NCBI RefSeq assembly: GCF_001653565.1
Contig: NZ_LYPB01000088.1
Location: 76,431 to 140,430 of the forward strand
DNA length: 64,000 bases
Direction: 5' to 3'
Source: Paenibacillus oryzisoli
GTDB taxonomy: Bacteria > Bacillota > Bacilli > Paenibacillales > NBRC-103111
Shown here: positions 26,286 to 35,415 of the stretch, piece after piece
How positions within the stretch are numbered: position 1 is the stretch's first letter
Layout: each line of letters opens with the position of its first letter
Position numbers and translations under genes: made by a program
The notes under the pieces: generated by a model
What the model was told of the DNA's origin: nothing
Seen by the model: only the letters and a program-made list of their open reading frames with translations
Database searches by the model: none

Positions 26286-26665
26286 AGCGAGGTACGCAGC
26301 ATCAAGTGGGAACGGTAGGGGAAATTCCACCAGGTCAGCATAAGATTGTGGAAGTGGGAGGGCGCAGCGTTGGTATTTATAATATTGGCGGCGCCTTTCA
26401 TGCCCTGCGCAATATTTGTCCTCATCAAGGAGCGGAGCTATGCAAAGGGCTGGTGACTGCCTATGTGACTTCAGGAGGCCCAGGGGATTTTCAGTTTGAC
26501 AGAGAGGGTGAGATTGTACGCTGCCCTTGGCATCAGTGGGAATTTGATATTGCTACAGGCTGTATGATCACAGATGCGGCCATGCGCACCAAAACGTATG
26601 AGGTCACCGTAGAGAAGTTCGGTGTCTCGATTGAAAATGACTTAATCTTCATTCATATGTCCTAA
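26282..26665 (+). CDS. Rieske [2Fe-2S] ferredoxin-like protein
   Basis: The 127-residue protein contains both halves of the Rieske cluster site: Cys46-x-His48 in NICPHQGAELCKG and Cys81-x2-His84 in CPWHQWEFDIATG. A typical stand-alone Rieske ferredoxin is about 105 residues; the extra length is a loop between the motifs. It would carry electrons to an oxygenase or be a redox partner, but no oxygenase gene is nearby; the only co-operonic gene is the amidohydrolase. The 4-base overlap shows translational coupling with it. Confidence 0.9.
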   Translation: MKRGTQHQVGTVGEIPPGQHKIVEVGGRSVGIYNIGGAFHALRNICPHQGAELCKGLVTAYVTSGGPGDFQFDREGEIVRCPWHQWEFDIATGCMITDAAMRTKTYEVTVEKFGVSIENDLIFIHMS

Positions 26666-26668
26666 AGT

Positions 26669-26722
26669 AAAACCTCTCTCAATTGGGCTGGAAGCCAATG
26701 CCCAAAGGAGAGGTTTTTATTT
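26669..26722. terminator. Terminator after the Rieske gene
   Basis: AAAACCTCTC and GAGAGGTTTT enclose a second hairpin (TTGGGC/GCCCAA); TTTTTATTT follows. Confidence 0.88.
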
Positions 26723-26795
26723 CGCATGACGTCATGTTCATTCCTCTTCACCATTTGCTACAATAGAAGTGATAACGGATAGGAGGGTGATTGGC

Positions 26796-27668
26796 ATGCA
26801 GGAAACCGCAAAGGAATTTTATGAATCACAGATGTTCGTCCCTGACGAATTTGCCAAGAAAGGCGGCATCTGGCCCCTTCGCCTCGGTCGAAATATCGCA
26901 AAGCCTGGCTATCATTCAGGTCTCCGCATTCTGGAGTACTATAATTTGCATTATATTATGGAGGGGAAGGTCGAGTTCACCTTCGACAAAGAGTCTATTA
27001 TTTTATCCAAAGGCGATGTGTTTGCGATGTTGCCGGGGAGTACGTACCGTTATCAACTAGCTCCGAACGAGACTAATCTCCAGATGACTTGGATCTCAAT
27101 GGATGGGCCGCACGTGCCAGAACTTTTCGCTGCCGCCGGCTTCAGTAAGACGGTTCCTTACCTATTCGGGGTTATCTCTAAGGAACTTGAATCTACGTTA
27201 CGCCAGCTGTTCCTGCCTTGGAAATATGACTTGAAACGACATAATGAACTTTGTTCCATCCTATACCGTATATGCAGTCTAATGATTGCATCGGACCCTT
27301 CTGACAATAACCAAACTGGCAAAGAAAATTGGATTCCTAAAAGCGTTGCTTTTATGGACACGTACTATATGGAACATATTACAGTTCGAGATGTCGCCGA
27401 TTACTTATCCCTGCATCGGACGTATTTCTCCAAGGTGTTTACGGAGGAAGTGGGGGTGACCCCCGTCCAATATTTGCATCGATTGCGGATGGAAAAGGCA
27501 GCCGAGCTGCTAGCTTCTCATTTTATGATTAGCGAAGTGTCCTTACTGCTGGGATATTCCGATGCCTATGCCTTTACACATGCTTTCAGCAAATATTACG
27601 GCAGCCCTCCAGGAAGCTGGAGAACTGCACAACGGGGCAATGGCATAGGGGGGAAGCAATCGCTGTGA
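26796..27668 (+). CDS. AraC-family regulator with cupin domain
   Basis: ATG 26796 is preceded by AGGAGGGTG; an upstream in-frame GTG (26769) is not needed. The 290-residue protein has a cupin fold with HYIMEGKVEFTFDKESIIL and KGDVFAMLPG, then two C-terminal helix-turn-helix units (ITVRDVADYLSLHRTYFSKV and ISEVSLLLGYSDAYAFTHAF, ending YYGSPPGSW). Its stop overlaps the start of the YesM-type kinase gene (GTGA), so regulator, kinase and response regulator form one operon that likely controls the downstream ABC importer. Confidence 0.88.
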   Translation: MQETAKEFYESQMFVPDEFAKKGGIWPLRLGRNIAKPGYHSGLRILEYYNLHYIMEGKVEFTFDKESIILSKGDVFAMLPGSTYRYQLAPNETNLQMTWISMDGPHVPELFAAAGFSKTVPYLFGVISKELESTLRQLFLPWKYDLKRHNELCSILYRICSLMIASDPSDNNQTGKENWIPKSVAFMDTYYMEHITVRDVADYLSLHRTYFSKVFTEEVGVTPVQYLHRLRMEKAAELLASHFMISEVSLLLGYSDAYAFTHAFSKYYGSPPGSWRTAQRGNGIGGKQSL

Positions 27669-29416
27669 AACGTAGAAAAGGTTCAATATCCTTACAACTT
27701 AAGCTTACGTTAACTTTCTTGCTAATTCTTATTCCACTTGTCAGTGTCAGTATGTTTGCGAATAATTACTCGCAAGGCATTATGAATGTGCAAATTAGTG
27801 ACCGGACGAAGGGCGCACTCCTAACCTCACTTGCCTACATGGAACAAATAGCTAACAATATGGATCAACAGACACTCCTGATCAGCTCTAATTCGAGCAT
27901 TGTGAGCATTTTCAGAGATATTGAAGATCCGCTTGCTCCTCATAATTTATACGATATTCATATGGTGCAGCAGCAGTTGGGTTCGCTTACCAATATTAAT
28001 GGTGCTATTCAAGAGGCCTATATTGTTCATGGTGCTAGCGGCAATGGCGTTTCGACGGAGCTGGGCGCGATGAGATGGCCGAAGGTAAAAGAAGAAGCCT
28101 GGTTTAGGCAAGTGGTGAATGGTATTGGGACATTGGTTATCTATATTCCACATTCCAATCCTAGTGTAGAACAGAACCTCTATTTGAAGGACTCCAATAT
28201 ATACTATATTAGGTTGCTCGATGTGTTAAGAGATACGCCAGAGCCGAACATCTTAATATTTGCTGTCAACAAATCTTCGCTTCAAACGATTATTCAACAT
28301 CTTCAAACGACGGAACGGATGAACATTTCCTTATTTTATAACAACAGACTGATCTTAGAGACGAATGCTGCTGCTAAGCAAGGGGATACTTCCGACATGT
28401 TCACGATGAAAGAAACAAGCGGGGCGTGGTCCATTCAATTAGAGCAGCCCAAGTCAGAAATTTTCAAACTATCCCATCGGTTGCAATTATTTACCTACCT
28501 CATTATCCTAATCAGCATCTTACTTGCCGTGTGGACGGCTTGGCTGATCTATAATCAAATCCTGAAACCTTTGCGTCAATTATCAGGTGCTTTCAAATTC
28601 ATTGGCAAGGGAGATTTGAACTATCAAATTAGGCATGATCGAAGAGATGAATTCGGGCTTGTGATGAACGGGTTTAATCAAATGGCGGAGTCCCAGCGCG
28701 TTATGATCGAGGAGGATTACGAGAAGGAGCTGCGCTTAGCCAAGTCGGAGTTCAGCTTGCTGCAATCCCAGATTAATCCGCATTTTCTCTACAATACGCT
28801 GGATTCGATCTATTCGGTTGCCGTCAAATATCAAATGAAAGAAATCAGTGAAATGGTCTTGAACTTAGCCAAATTTTTCAGAGTTAGCTTAGGAAAAGGA
28901 CAGAACCATTTTACATTAGAAGAAACGATGCAGCATCTGCTGTATTACATTCGTGTTCAACAGATGCGGACAGCACACTTTTCCGTTGAGATTGATTTGG
29001 AAGAAGGTACGAAGGCTATTCCTGTACTCAAATTACTGCTGCAGCCCATTGTAGAAAACGCCATTATTCATGGACTTGAGAAATGTCCGTTTGAAGGGGA
29101 ACTGCGAATTCGCTCCAGGGTTCAGGGGCATCTCTTATTTATCGAAGTAGAGGATACAGGCCTGGGCATGCCGGACGACTTGCTGAAGCAACTCCAACTA
29201 GAGCTAAGTATACTGACAAGTAAGTTGTACCGAGTGCCGCAAGAAAGCCCATCGAGTCAATTTTTTGGGATGAAAAACGTGAAATCAAGAATGAAATTAT
29301 ATTATGGGGAAGAAGCGGACGTGGGGATTGAAAGTGAAGAGGGACTCGGTACCAAGGTTACCTTAATTATGCCAATTCGAGTGGGGGAAGAAGATCATGA
29401 AGCTGCTCGTCGTTGA
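27665..29416 (+). CDS. YesM-type sensor histidine kinase
   Basis: The 583-residue kinase begins at GTG 27665 behind GGGGGGAAG. It has an N-terminal membrane helix (about 15-35), an extracytoplasmic Cache-like domain, a second helix (about 275-300), HAMP, then the His_kinase domain with SLLQSQINPHFLYNTLDSI, where the His of NPHFLYN is phosphorylated, and an HATPase with DTGLGMPDD and FFGMKNVKSRMKLYYG. This is the LytS/YesM family typical of Paenibacillus sugar-import loci. It overlaps the response regulator by 20 bases. The expected signal is an extracellular oligosaccharide. Confidence 0.92.
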   Translation: MKRRKGSISLQLKLTLTFLLILIPLVSVSMFANNYSQGIMNVQISDRTKGALLTSLAYMEQIANNMDQQTLLISSNSSIVSIFRDIEDPLAPHNLYDIHMVQQQLGSLTNINGAIQEAYIVHGASGNGVSTELGAMRWPKVKEEAWFRQVVNGIGTLVIYIPHSNPSVEQNLYLKDSNIYYIRLLDVLRDTPEPNILIFAVNKSSLQTIIQHLQTTERMNISLFYNNRLILETNAAAKQGDTSDMFTMKETSGAWSIQLEQPKSEIFKLSHRLQLFTYLIILISILLAVWTAWLIYNQILKPLRQLSGAFKFIGKGDLNYQIRHDRRDEFGLVMNGFNQMAESQRVMIEEDYEKELRLAKSEFSLLQSQINPHFLYNTLDSIYSVAVKYQMKEISEMVLNLAKFFRVSLGKGQNHFTLEETMQHLLYYIRVQQMRTAHFSVEIDLEEGTKAIPVLKLLLQPIVENAIIHGLEKCPFEGELRIRSRVQGHLLFIEVEDTGLGMPDDLLKQLQLELSILTSKLYRVPQESPSSQFFGMKNVKSRMKLYYGEEADVGIESEEGLGTKVTLIMPIRVGEEDHEAARR

Positions 29417-30995
29417 AGATGAATTTCAGGTCAGAGAGCGAATTGCCTATGGGATTCCATGGGGAGAACATGAGATCGAAATTGCCGGAGCTGTTGGGAA
29501 CGGAAGGGAAGCCGTCTTAGCTGTAGAGAAGGACTTCATTGATATCGTGATCACAGATATTCATATGCCCGATATGAGTGGTCTTGAGCTTGCTAAGATT
29601 CTGAAGCGTGATTATCCTCATGTAAAAGTTATTATATTAACGGGCTTTGACCATTTCGAATATGCGCGAGATAGCATCGATTATGGTGTTGTTAAATATC
29701 TTGTGAAGCCGGCGGAGAATGAGCTCGTACTGGAAACGGTTTTAAGAGCCAAGCAGCTCCGTGAACAGGAATTGAATGACATCCATAACATCGCGCTCCT
29801 GAAACAGAGATGGAAAGAGCATCTGCCGCAACTGAAACAATCTTTTTATAAAAATTGGTTGAATGGACGTCTGTCTACTTGGGAATTAGAGAAACGCAGC
29901 CAGGAAATCGGCTTCTCGCTAGGGGGTAACATCTATTTGCCTGTCACGCTCGACATGGATCCGATTGCTGAAACCGATGATCGATTCCAGTCCGGGGAGA
30001 GGCCATTGATTCAATACTCGCTCTTTAACATTACCCGAGATGTCGTGGAGGATGCGGATGGTATCGTTCTTCAGGATGATGACGGTTTGACGGCCATTAT
30101 CTTTCTGGCGCCATCAAGTGCCGAGGTGTCAGGATTTCAACTCAAAGTCAATCAGCAGCTAGGCAGACTGCTAAGCACGGTTAGATCCTGTTTGAAACTG
30201 ACGGCGAGCGCTGGCATAGGAACGTGTGTGGAAGACCAAGCGCTGCTGCCGATTGCCTATAAGCAGAGTAGAATGGCACTGCAGGAACGCATCGTGCTTG
30301 GCAATGAAACCGTCATCCCTTATCGGAATGATGCGCCTTCGAAGACCGTTTGGTTGAATATGAATGATCTGGAGAAGGACATCGAAATCGCTGTGGAAAC
30401 GGGCAATGAGAGCAAGCGGGCCGAGCTCATCAACACGATCATGGACGTCGGTTTCTCGCCGAACCATCCCATTGAAGATGCCAAAGAAATGCTCCTTCGC
30501 ATAACGGCATTACTGACGCGCATTGTCAATTCTCACGGATGGAGTCTGCAAGAAACGCTCGCTGAGGATTATACGGACTTTATGAACTTCAATCAATTGC
30601 TGGCGAAGGAGCAGCTGGTGGAGTGGCTGCATCGCATGATGGCGCGAATTAGCCGTTCCATTAGTGAACGCCGCAGGTCGGGTACGCATATTACGGTAAG
30701 TGAAATTATGGCTTTCGTAGATCGCCATTTATATGAGGAAGAGCTAAGTTTATATTTTGTAGCGGAGAAAATGTACATGAATTATGCCTATGCAAGCCGT
30801 ATTTTCAAAGAGGTGACGGGTAATTCTTTCTCGGATAGTGTGCTAAGACTGCGGATGGAGAAGGCGAAGGAGCTATTGGCAACGGGGAGCAAAGTGTATG
30901 AAGTAGCCGAACGTGTCGGGTATAAGAACGGGAATTATTTCTCGCGAAGCTTTCAAAAGTATTGGGGAATCAAGCCGAGTGAAATAAACAAGTGA
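29397..30995 (+). CDS. YesN-type response regulator with AraC output domain
   Basis: The 532-residue protein has a receiver domain (residues 1-120; VVEDEFQVRERIAYGI, phosphoacceptor Asp in IVITDIHMPDMSGLEL, Lys in VKPAENEL), a middle region of about 300 residues with no sharp motif, and an AraC-type DNA-binding domain at the end (ELSLYFVAEKMYMNYAYASR, KVYEVAERVGYKNGNYFSR, ending WGIKPSEINK). It pairs with the kinase and should activate the importer operon 167 bases downstream. A terminator separates the two. Confidence 0.92.
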   Translation: MKLLVVEDEFQVRERIAYGIPWGEHEIEIAGAVGNGREAVLAVEKDFIDIVITDIHMPDMSGLELAKILKRDYPHVKVIILTGFDHFEYARDSIDYGVVKYLVKPAENELVLETVLRAKQLREQELNDIHNIALLKQRWKEHLPQLKQSFYKNWLNGRLSTWELEKRSQEIGFSLGGNIYLPVTLDMDPIAETDDRFQSGERPLIQYSLFNITRDVVEDADGIVLQDDDGLTAIIFLAPSSAEVSGFQLKVNQQLGRLLSTVRSCLKLTASAGIGTCVEDQALLPIAYKQSRMALQERIVLGNETVIPYRNDAPSKTVWLNMNDLEKDIEIAVETGNESKRAELINTIMDVGFSPNHPIEDAKEMLLRITALLTRIVNSHGWSLQETLAEDYTDFMNFNQLLAKEQLVEWLHRMMARISRSISERRRSGTHITVSEIMAFVDRHLYEEELSLYFVAEKMYMNYAYASRIFKEVTGNSFSDSVLRLRMEKAKELLATGSKVYEVAERVGYKNGNYFSRSFQKYWGIKPSEINK

Positions 30996-31005
30996 TGCAA
31001 TAAAG

Positions 31006-31041
31006 AAAAGACATTCAACTTAATCGGTTGGTGTCTTTTTT
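31006..31041 (+). terminator. Terminator after the YesN-type gene
   Basis: AAAAGACATTCAAC pairs with GTTGGTGTCTTTT; TTTTTT follows. Confidence 0.85.
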
Positions 31042-31161
31042 GCATATAAAAACGTAGAATTTGTTGTCAATAAAGTAGAAGGATTAGTCTACATTTCCAT
31101 CTTCCGCAGAGCTATGATTAATACATAGAGAAGAGTTGGTTAGCTAAGGAGAACACATACG

Positions 31162-32109
31162 ATGAAGACAAATGCTATGCACGTAAGTAGTCAAAAGACA
31201 GTAACAAAAGGGAGGGTCGTGAAACTCCTAAAGTATTGGGATCTGTATCTGATGGTATTGCCCGCAGTCATTCTCATCTTTCTATTCAAATATATGCCGA
31301 TGTATGGCGTCATCATTGCCTTTAAAGATTACAATCTCATGCAAGGCGTGTGGGGTAGTGACTGGGTGGGTTTTCAATATTTTCGCGAGCTATTCACGTT
31401 CGATGAATTTCCAAGGGTCGTACGTAATACCGTCATGATTTCTTTGATGAAACTGCTCATAGGCTTTCCGATTCCAATCGTGCTAGCCCTGCTGCTGAAT
31501 GAGCTCAAATTCGTCAAATTCAAACGAATGGTTCAGACCATTACGTATCTGCCTCACTTTATTTCGTGGGTTATTATTGGCGGTCTGGCTATTGATATGT
31601 TGTCTCCTAGCTCTGGAATTATCAATCGAATTATCGAATTGCTAGGATTTCAGCCGATCTTTTTCATGTCAGACGAAAGGATATTCCGTTGGATTCTCGT
31701 TGGCTCGGATATCTGGAAGGAAGCGGGTTGGGGCGCCATTATTTATCTAGCAGCTTTACTGGGGATTAATGATGAGTTGTACCAAGCAGCTACCGTCGAT
31801 GGGGCGAATCGGATGAGACAAATTTGGCATATTGCACTGCCAGGATTGAAATCGACCATTATTATCATTCTCCTGCTGCGAATCGGCTATATCTTGGATG
31901 CAGGCTTCGAACAAGTATTAGTCATGTATAATCCAACCGTCTATGATGTGGCAGATATTATTGATACGTATGTATTTCGAGTAGGTCTAGGGTCTATGCA
32001 ATTTGGTTTAACGACGGCAGCGGGGTTATTCAAGTCAGTTATTGGCTGCGTACTCTTGATTGTGGCTAACGCTATTGCAAGGAAGATGGGGGAAGAAGGA
32101 ATTTTCTAA
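31162..32109 (+). CDS. LplB-type ABC sugar permease
   Basis: The 315-residue protein has six membrane helices and the family wording DLYLMVLPAVILIFLFKYMP, MYGVIIAFKDYN and the EAA loop ELYQAATVDGANRMRQIWHI, which contacts a shared ATPase. These CUT1-type importers of complex oligosaccharides in Paenibacillus use a general MsmX-like ATPase coded elsewhere; none is present in this operon. The start ATG follows AAGGAG with a longer gap. It is the first gene of a permease-permease-binding protein operon controlled by the upstream AraC/YesMN genes. Confidence 0.93.
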   Translation: MKTNAMHVSSQKTVTKGRVVKLLKYWDLYLMVLPAVILIFLFKYMPMYGVIIAFKDYNLMQGVWGSDWVGFQYFRELFTFDEFPRVVRNTVMISLMKLLIGFPIPIVLALLLNELKFVKFKRMVQTITYLPHFISWVIIGGLAIDMLSPSSGIINRIIELLGFQPIFFMSDERIFRWILVGSDIWKEAGWGAIIYLAALLGINDELYQAATVDGANRMRQIWHIALPGLKSTIIIILLLRIGYILDAGFEQVLVMYNPTVYDVADIIDTYVFRVGLGSMQFGLTTAAGLFKSVIGCVLLIVANAIARKMGEEGIF

Positions 32110-32131
32110 GGCAGAGAAAGAAGGGTTTGTG

Positions 32132-32998
32132 ATGAAAAGTATTCGGGGAGAATCCCTATTCGGTTATGTAAATGTCATCTTATTGTCGTTGCTCTCAATA
32201 TCAACCATTGTACCCTTTATCCATATTATTGCGAAGTCCCTGAGCAGTGAAACGTATCTGTTAGCCAAAGAAATTTGGCTATGGCCGAAGGGATTCAACT
32301 TTACTTCATATGAATACGTACTCTCGTATAAACAGTTTTACATCTCATTCTGGAATTCGTTGATCATTACAGTTGTTGGAACAGCGGTAAGTATGGCCGT
32401 TACCATATTAGCTGCATTTCCGCTCTCTAGACGACAGTTTCCTTTAAAAAGAGGACTTATGCTGTTCTTTGTCATCACGATGTTTTTCAGCGGGGGATTA
32501 ATTCCTACTTACCTTGTGGTGAAACAATTAGGGTTATTGAATACACTCTGGTCGATTATGCTGCCGTTGGCTTTGGCACCGTTTAATCTAATCCTGGTTC
32601 GCAACTTTTTTCTGAGCCTGCCAGAGGCTTTGGAAGAGTCGGCTATTATGGATGGGGCTTCCAATATACGGGTTCTTACTTGGATCTATCTACCTTTATC
32701 TATACCAACCATTGCCACGATTGCGATGTTTTATGCGGTCGGTTACTGGAATAGTTTCTTTCAAGCGATGATGTACATCACCGATCGCGGTCTCATGCCA
32801 CTGCAAGTATTCCTGATGCAAATCGTGACGAATGCCAAGACGGGAGACATGACGACGGGGGACATTCTGAGTGAACTCACACCAGAGTCAACCACGGCTG
32901 CGGCCATCATCTGCGTCGTATTTCCAATCCTTTGTGTGTATCCTTTCATCCAAAAGTATTTTGTCAAAGGTGTTATGTTAGGTGCGGTTAAGGGATAA
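32132..32998 (+). CDS. YtcP/LplC-type ABC sugar permease
   Basis: ATG 32132 follows GAAGGG; a longer frame overlapping the previous gene is not supported. The 288-residue protein has six membrane helices, TMFFSGGLIPTYLVVKQLGL, and the EAA loop EALEESAIMDGASNIRVLTW, and ends FVKGVMLGAVKG, the characteristic tail of this family. It forms the heterodimeric channel with the preceding permease. No ATPase gene accompanies it. Confidence 0.93.
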   Translation: MKSIRGESLFGYVNVILLSLLSISTIVPFIHIIAKSLSSETYLLAKEIWLWPKGFNFTSYEYVLSYKQFYISFWNSLIITVVGTAVSMAVTILAAFPLSRRQFPLKRGLMLFFVITMFFSGGLIPTYLVVKQLGLLNTLWSIMLPLALAPFNLILVRNFFLSLPEALEESAIMDGASNIRVLTWIYLPLSIPTIATIAMFYAVGYWNSFFQAMMYITDRGLMPLQVFLMQIVTNAKTGDMTTGDILSELTPESTTAAAIICVVFPILCVYPFIQKYFVKGVMLGAVKG

Positions 32999-33050
32999 TC
33001 CATCCCAATCCAAACTTTCATATGTATAATGAAATAGGGAGGTTCAATTT

Positions 33051-34571
33051 ATGGTTTTTAGAAAAACAGCAGCAATAAGTATGAGTGTGATTCTGAGTAT
33101 GCTAGTCATGGCAGGGTGTAGTAGTACAAGCAAGGATGCGGGCCAGGCTGGAACAGACAAGACGGCAACGGCAACGAGTGGAAGCGGTGGGGAAGCGAAA
33201 GCACTGAAGGATTTGAAAATCACCCGACTGTATCACGGCGTCATGGAGCAATTCAAAGGTTCGGACACCATGAATAATAACAAAATTATTAATAAGCTCA
33301 GAGAAAACTCAGGCTTCAATATTCAATATGAGTCACTTCCGAACGAAAACCCATCACAAAAAATATCCATTATTTTCGCATCCGGCGATGTGCCTGATCT
33401 AATGATGGTTGCTGGCAAATCCGATTATTTTAAGTTGGCGAAACAAGGTGCGCTAGAGCCTCTCGATGATTTAATTGCGAAGCAAATTCCGAATCTATCC
33501 TCGATGGCAACCAAGGAGTCGTTGGATGCGTTAAGATATGAGGGGAAAGTGTATGCCATCCCATATCGCAACGCATTAAAGGTCGGCAATGGTCTTATCG
33601 AGAGAGCAGATATTTTGAAGGAATTAAACTTGAATACACCAACAACAATCGATGAGTTTTATTCAACGATGAAGACGATTAAAGAGAAGAAAAATATTGC
33701 GCCACTAACCATGGCGACTTCAAGTGCGGGATCTTTCTTTGATGGATTCTTCCCGTTCTCCGCTGCCTTTGGTGTATCCACGCCTACAGTCGTCAAAGAC
33801 GGGAAATTGAAGTTCTCCTGGGTGCAGCCGGAATACAAGGAATTCATAACCACCCTTAAGAAATGGTATGACGAAGGATTACTAGATCCTGAATTTGCAG
33901 TTAACAAAGATAGCAAAGCGAAGTTGATTAACGGAACAGCCGTGTTTAATACGTTGTATTTCTCATCAGGCATTGATGTGGATAAAGCCCTGCAGGAAAA
34001 GAAAGCTGGCGGTTCTGTACAGTTCATCGCGCCTCCAGTTGGCAAGAATGGTCAATCGGGGATTCAAGATGCTTCGATTTCAACGCAGTATATTATTATT
34101 CCGAAACAGGCGAAGAACAAACTGGGTGCAGCCCAATATCTGAACTTCTTGTACAAGCCGGAAACCGATATCCTGATTAACTACGGTGTTAAAGGTGAGG
34201 ATTATACAGAAGCGAATGGAGAATATACGCAAACCAAAGAGCAAAGTGATAAAATTAGCTGGCGTTCGATGTACGGCTTGGGAGATACCGATTTCGGGAT
34301 TGATGCAAGGTTGAAAGCGAAGAGCTTGTTGCCTTATTACACGCATCAGCTTAAGTTCAACAAAACGCGTGAGGAAACGAACTTTGCTCCATCCATTGAA
34401 GCGTACGATTCCAAATTCACAGAATTACGTAATTATGTTGAAGAGAATTCGATGAAATTCATTATGGGTAAACGCGATTTGTCAGAATTCGACAAATTCA
34501 CACAGGAGTTTGACGCTAAAGGCGGAAAAACGGCAATTGATGCTTTGAATGAATGGTATACAAAGAAATAA
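33051..34571 (+). CDS. LplA-type extracellular sugar-binding lipoprotein
   Basis: The 506-residue protein starts behind AGGGAGG. Its signal peptide ends in VMAGC, lipidated at Cys23, followed by a Ser/Gly/Thr linker. The remainder is an SBP_bac_1-type fold with LLPYYTHQLKFNKTREETNF-like and FDAKGGKTAIDALNEWYTKK segments common to LplA homologues. It captures the oligosaccharide outside the cell and hands it to the two permeases upstream. A strong terminator follows the stop. Confidence 0.93.
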   Translation: MVFRKTAAISMSVILSMLVMAGCSSTSKDAGQAGTDKTATATSGSGGEAKALKDLKITRLYHGVMEQFKGSDTMNNNKIINKLRENSGFNIQYESLPNENPSQKISIIFASGDVPDLMMVAGKSDYFKLAKQGALEPLDDLIAKQIPNLSSMATKESLDALRYEGKVYAIPYRNALKVGNGLIERADILKELNLNTPTTIDEFYSTMKTIKEKKNIAPLTMATSSAGSFFDGFFPFSAAFGVSTPTVVKDGKLKFSWVQPEYKEFITTLKKWYDEGLLDPEFAVNKDSKAKLINGTAVFNTLYFSSGIDVDKALQEKKAGGSVQFIAPPVGKNGQSGIQDASISTQYIIIPKQAKNKLGAAQYLNFLYKPETDILINYGVKGEDYTEANGEYTQTKEQSDKISWRSMYGLGDTDFGIDARLKAKSLLPYYTHQLKFNKTREETNFAPSIEAYDSKFTELRNYVEENSMKFIMGKRDLSEFDKFTQEFDAKGGKTAIDALNEWYTKK

Positions 34572-34583
34572 GGGTCTGTATAT

Positions 34584-34634
34584 AAAAAAAGAGCCATCCT
34601 CAGGTAGATTAGCTACTTGGGGGTGGCTCTTTTG
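34584..34634. terminator. Bidirectional terminator between lplA-type gene and bioY
   Basis: AAAAAAAGAGCCA and TGGCTCTTTTG form the stem with an extra inner GGTAG/CTACT pairing. It serves two convergent genes. Confidence 0.88.
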
Positions 34635-34680
34635 TTGTTGGAAGTATAAGAGGTAGGTACTAGGCCCGTTTATGTGGGAA

Positions 34681-35295
34681 TTAGTGAATCAACGCATCTT
34701 GTGTATTCTCTGTCTTCACAACGCTGTGTGAAGATGAACCTGTCAGACGTTGCGGAGGGAAGACTTGGCGAACGGGCGTAATGATGAGGGCAGCTACGAC
34801 TGCTTTAATCGCATCTCCAGGAAGGTAGGGATAGCACCCTTGAACCATTGCTTTTGCAAATGAATAGGATGGAACTTTGTACATCAACCAAGGCACGCCA
34901 GCTAAGTAAGAAAAAAGGGAACCGAAAATTTCAAGTACAAGGAAGATAGCGATGTATCCCATGATGCCTTTCAGACGAATCCGCGGTAAAATAAGACCAA
35001 TGAGCATGGCGCAGATCGGCCAAACCATGATGAATCCACCAGTCGGTCCGAGGACTTTGTCGATACCGCCAGTCCCATTTAGAAGAGGAAAGCCTAGGGC
35101 AGTAAGGACCACGACAAGTGCCATACTTAGGAATCCATAACGTGCACCTAGCAAACCTCCAGCGAGCATAACGGCTAATGTTTGAAGGGTAATCGGCACA
35201 GGCGAGCCAGGTACATGGATGATAATAGAACTGAATAACACGAGAATAGCTGCAAATAATGCACTGAAAATAACACCACGTAGTGTAAGTTTCAT
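34681..35295 (-). CDS. bioY: BioY biotin-binding S component of an ECF transporter
   Basis: The start is ATG 35295 behind GGAGTGATC, giving 204 residues. Six membrane helices and the family signature PVPITLQTLAVMLAGGLLG, then GFPLLNGTGGIDKVLGPTGG and WPICAMLIGLI, identify BioY, which binds biotin in the membrane. It is divergent from two genes encoding the rest of an ECF transporter, so this locus is a dedicated biotin importer (BioMNY-like). Two interleaved inverted repeats matching the BirA operator lie in the divergent promoter. Confidence 0.95.
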   Translation of the reverse strand: MKLTLRGVIFSALFAAILVLFSSIIIHVPGSPVPITLQTLAVMLAGGLLGARYGFLSMALVVVLTALGFPLLNGTGGIDKVLGPTGGFIMVWPICAMLIGLILPRIRLKGIMGYIAIFLVLEIFGSLFSYLAGVPWLMYKVPSYSFAKAMVQGCYPYLPGDAIKAVVAALIITPVRQVFPPQRLTGSSSHSVVKTENTQDALIH

Positions 35296-35320
35296 ATTGT
35301 TGATCACTCCTGTTTCTGTT

Positions 35321-35355
35321 ATTGTTAATCTATTGTCAACTAATAGGTTCACAAT
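35321..35355. promoter_or_regulatory. BirA-type operator, copy 1
   Basis: ATTGTTAATC-N15-GGTTCACAAT closely matches the Firmicute biotin repressor site TTGTTAACC-N15-GGTTAACAA. It lies 26 bases upstream of bioY and 61 upstream of the divergent ATPase gene, so it can repress both. Confidence 0.72.
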
Positions 35356-35368
35356 AAAGTTGACAATA
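35331..35368. promoter_or_regulatory. BirA-type operator, copy 2 (interleaved)
   Basis: TATTGTCAAC-N18-GTTGACAATA is a perfect 10-bp inverted repeat that overlaps copy 1. The half-sites fit BirA (TTGTNAAC) but the spacer is longer than the usual 14-16, so it may be a second register for the same repressor. Confidence 0.6.
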
Positions 35369-35415
35369 AAGATAATAGCACACCTGCTAGAAAAGTGAAA
35401 GGAACTTTTTTACAT

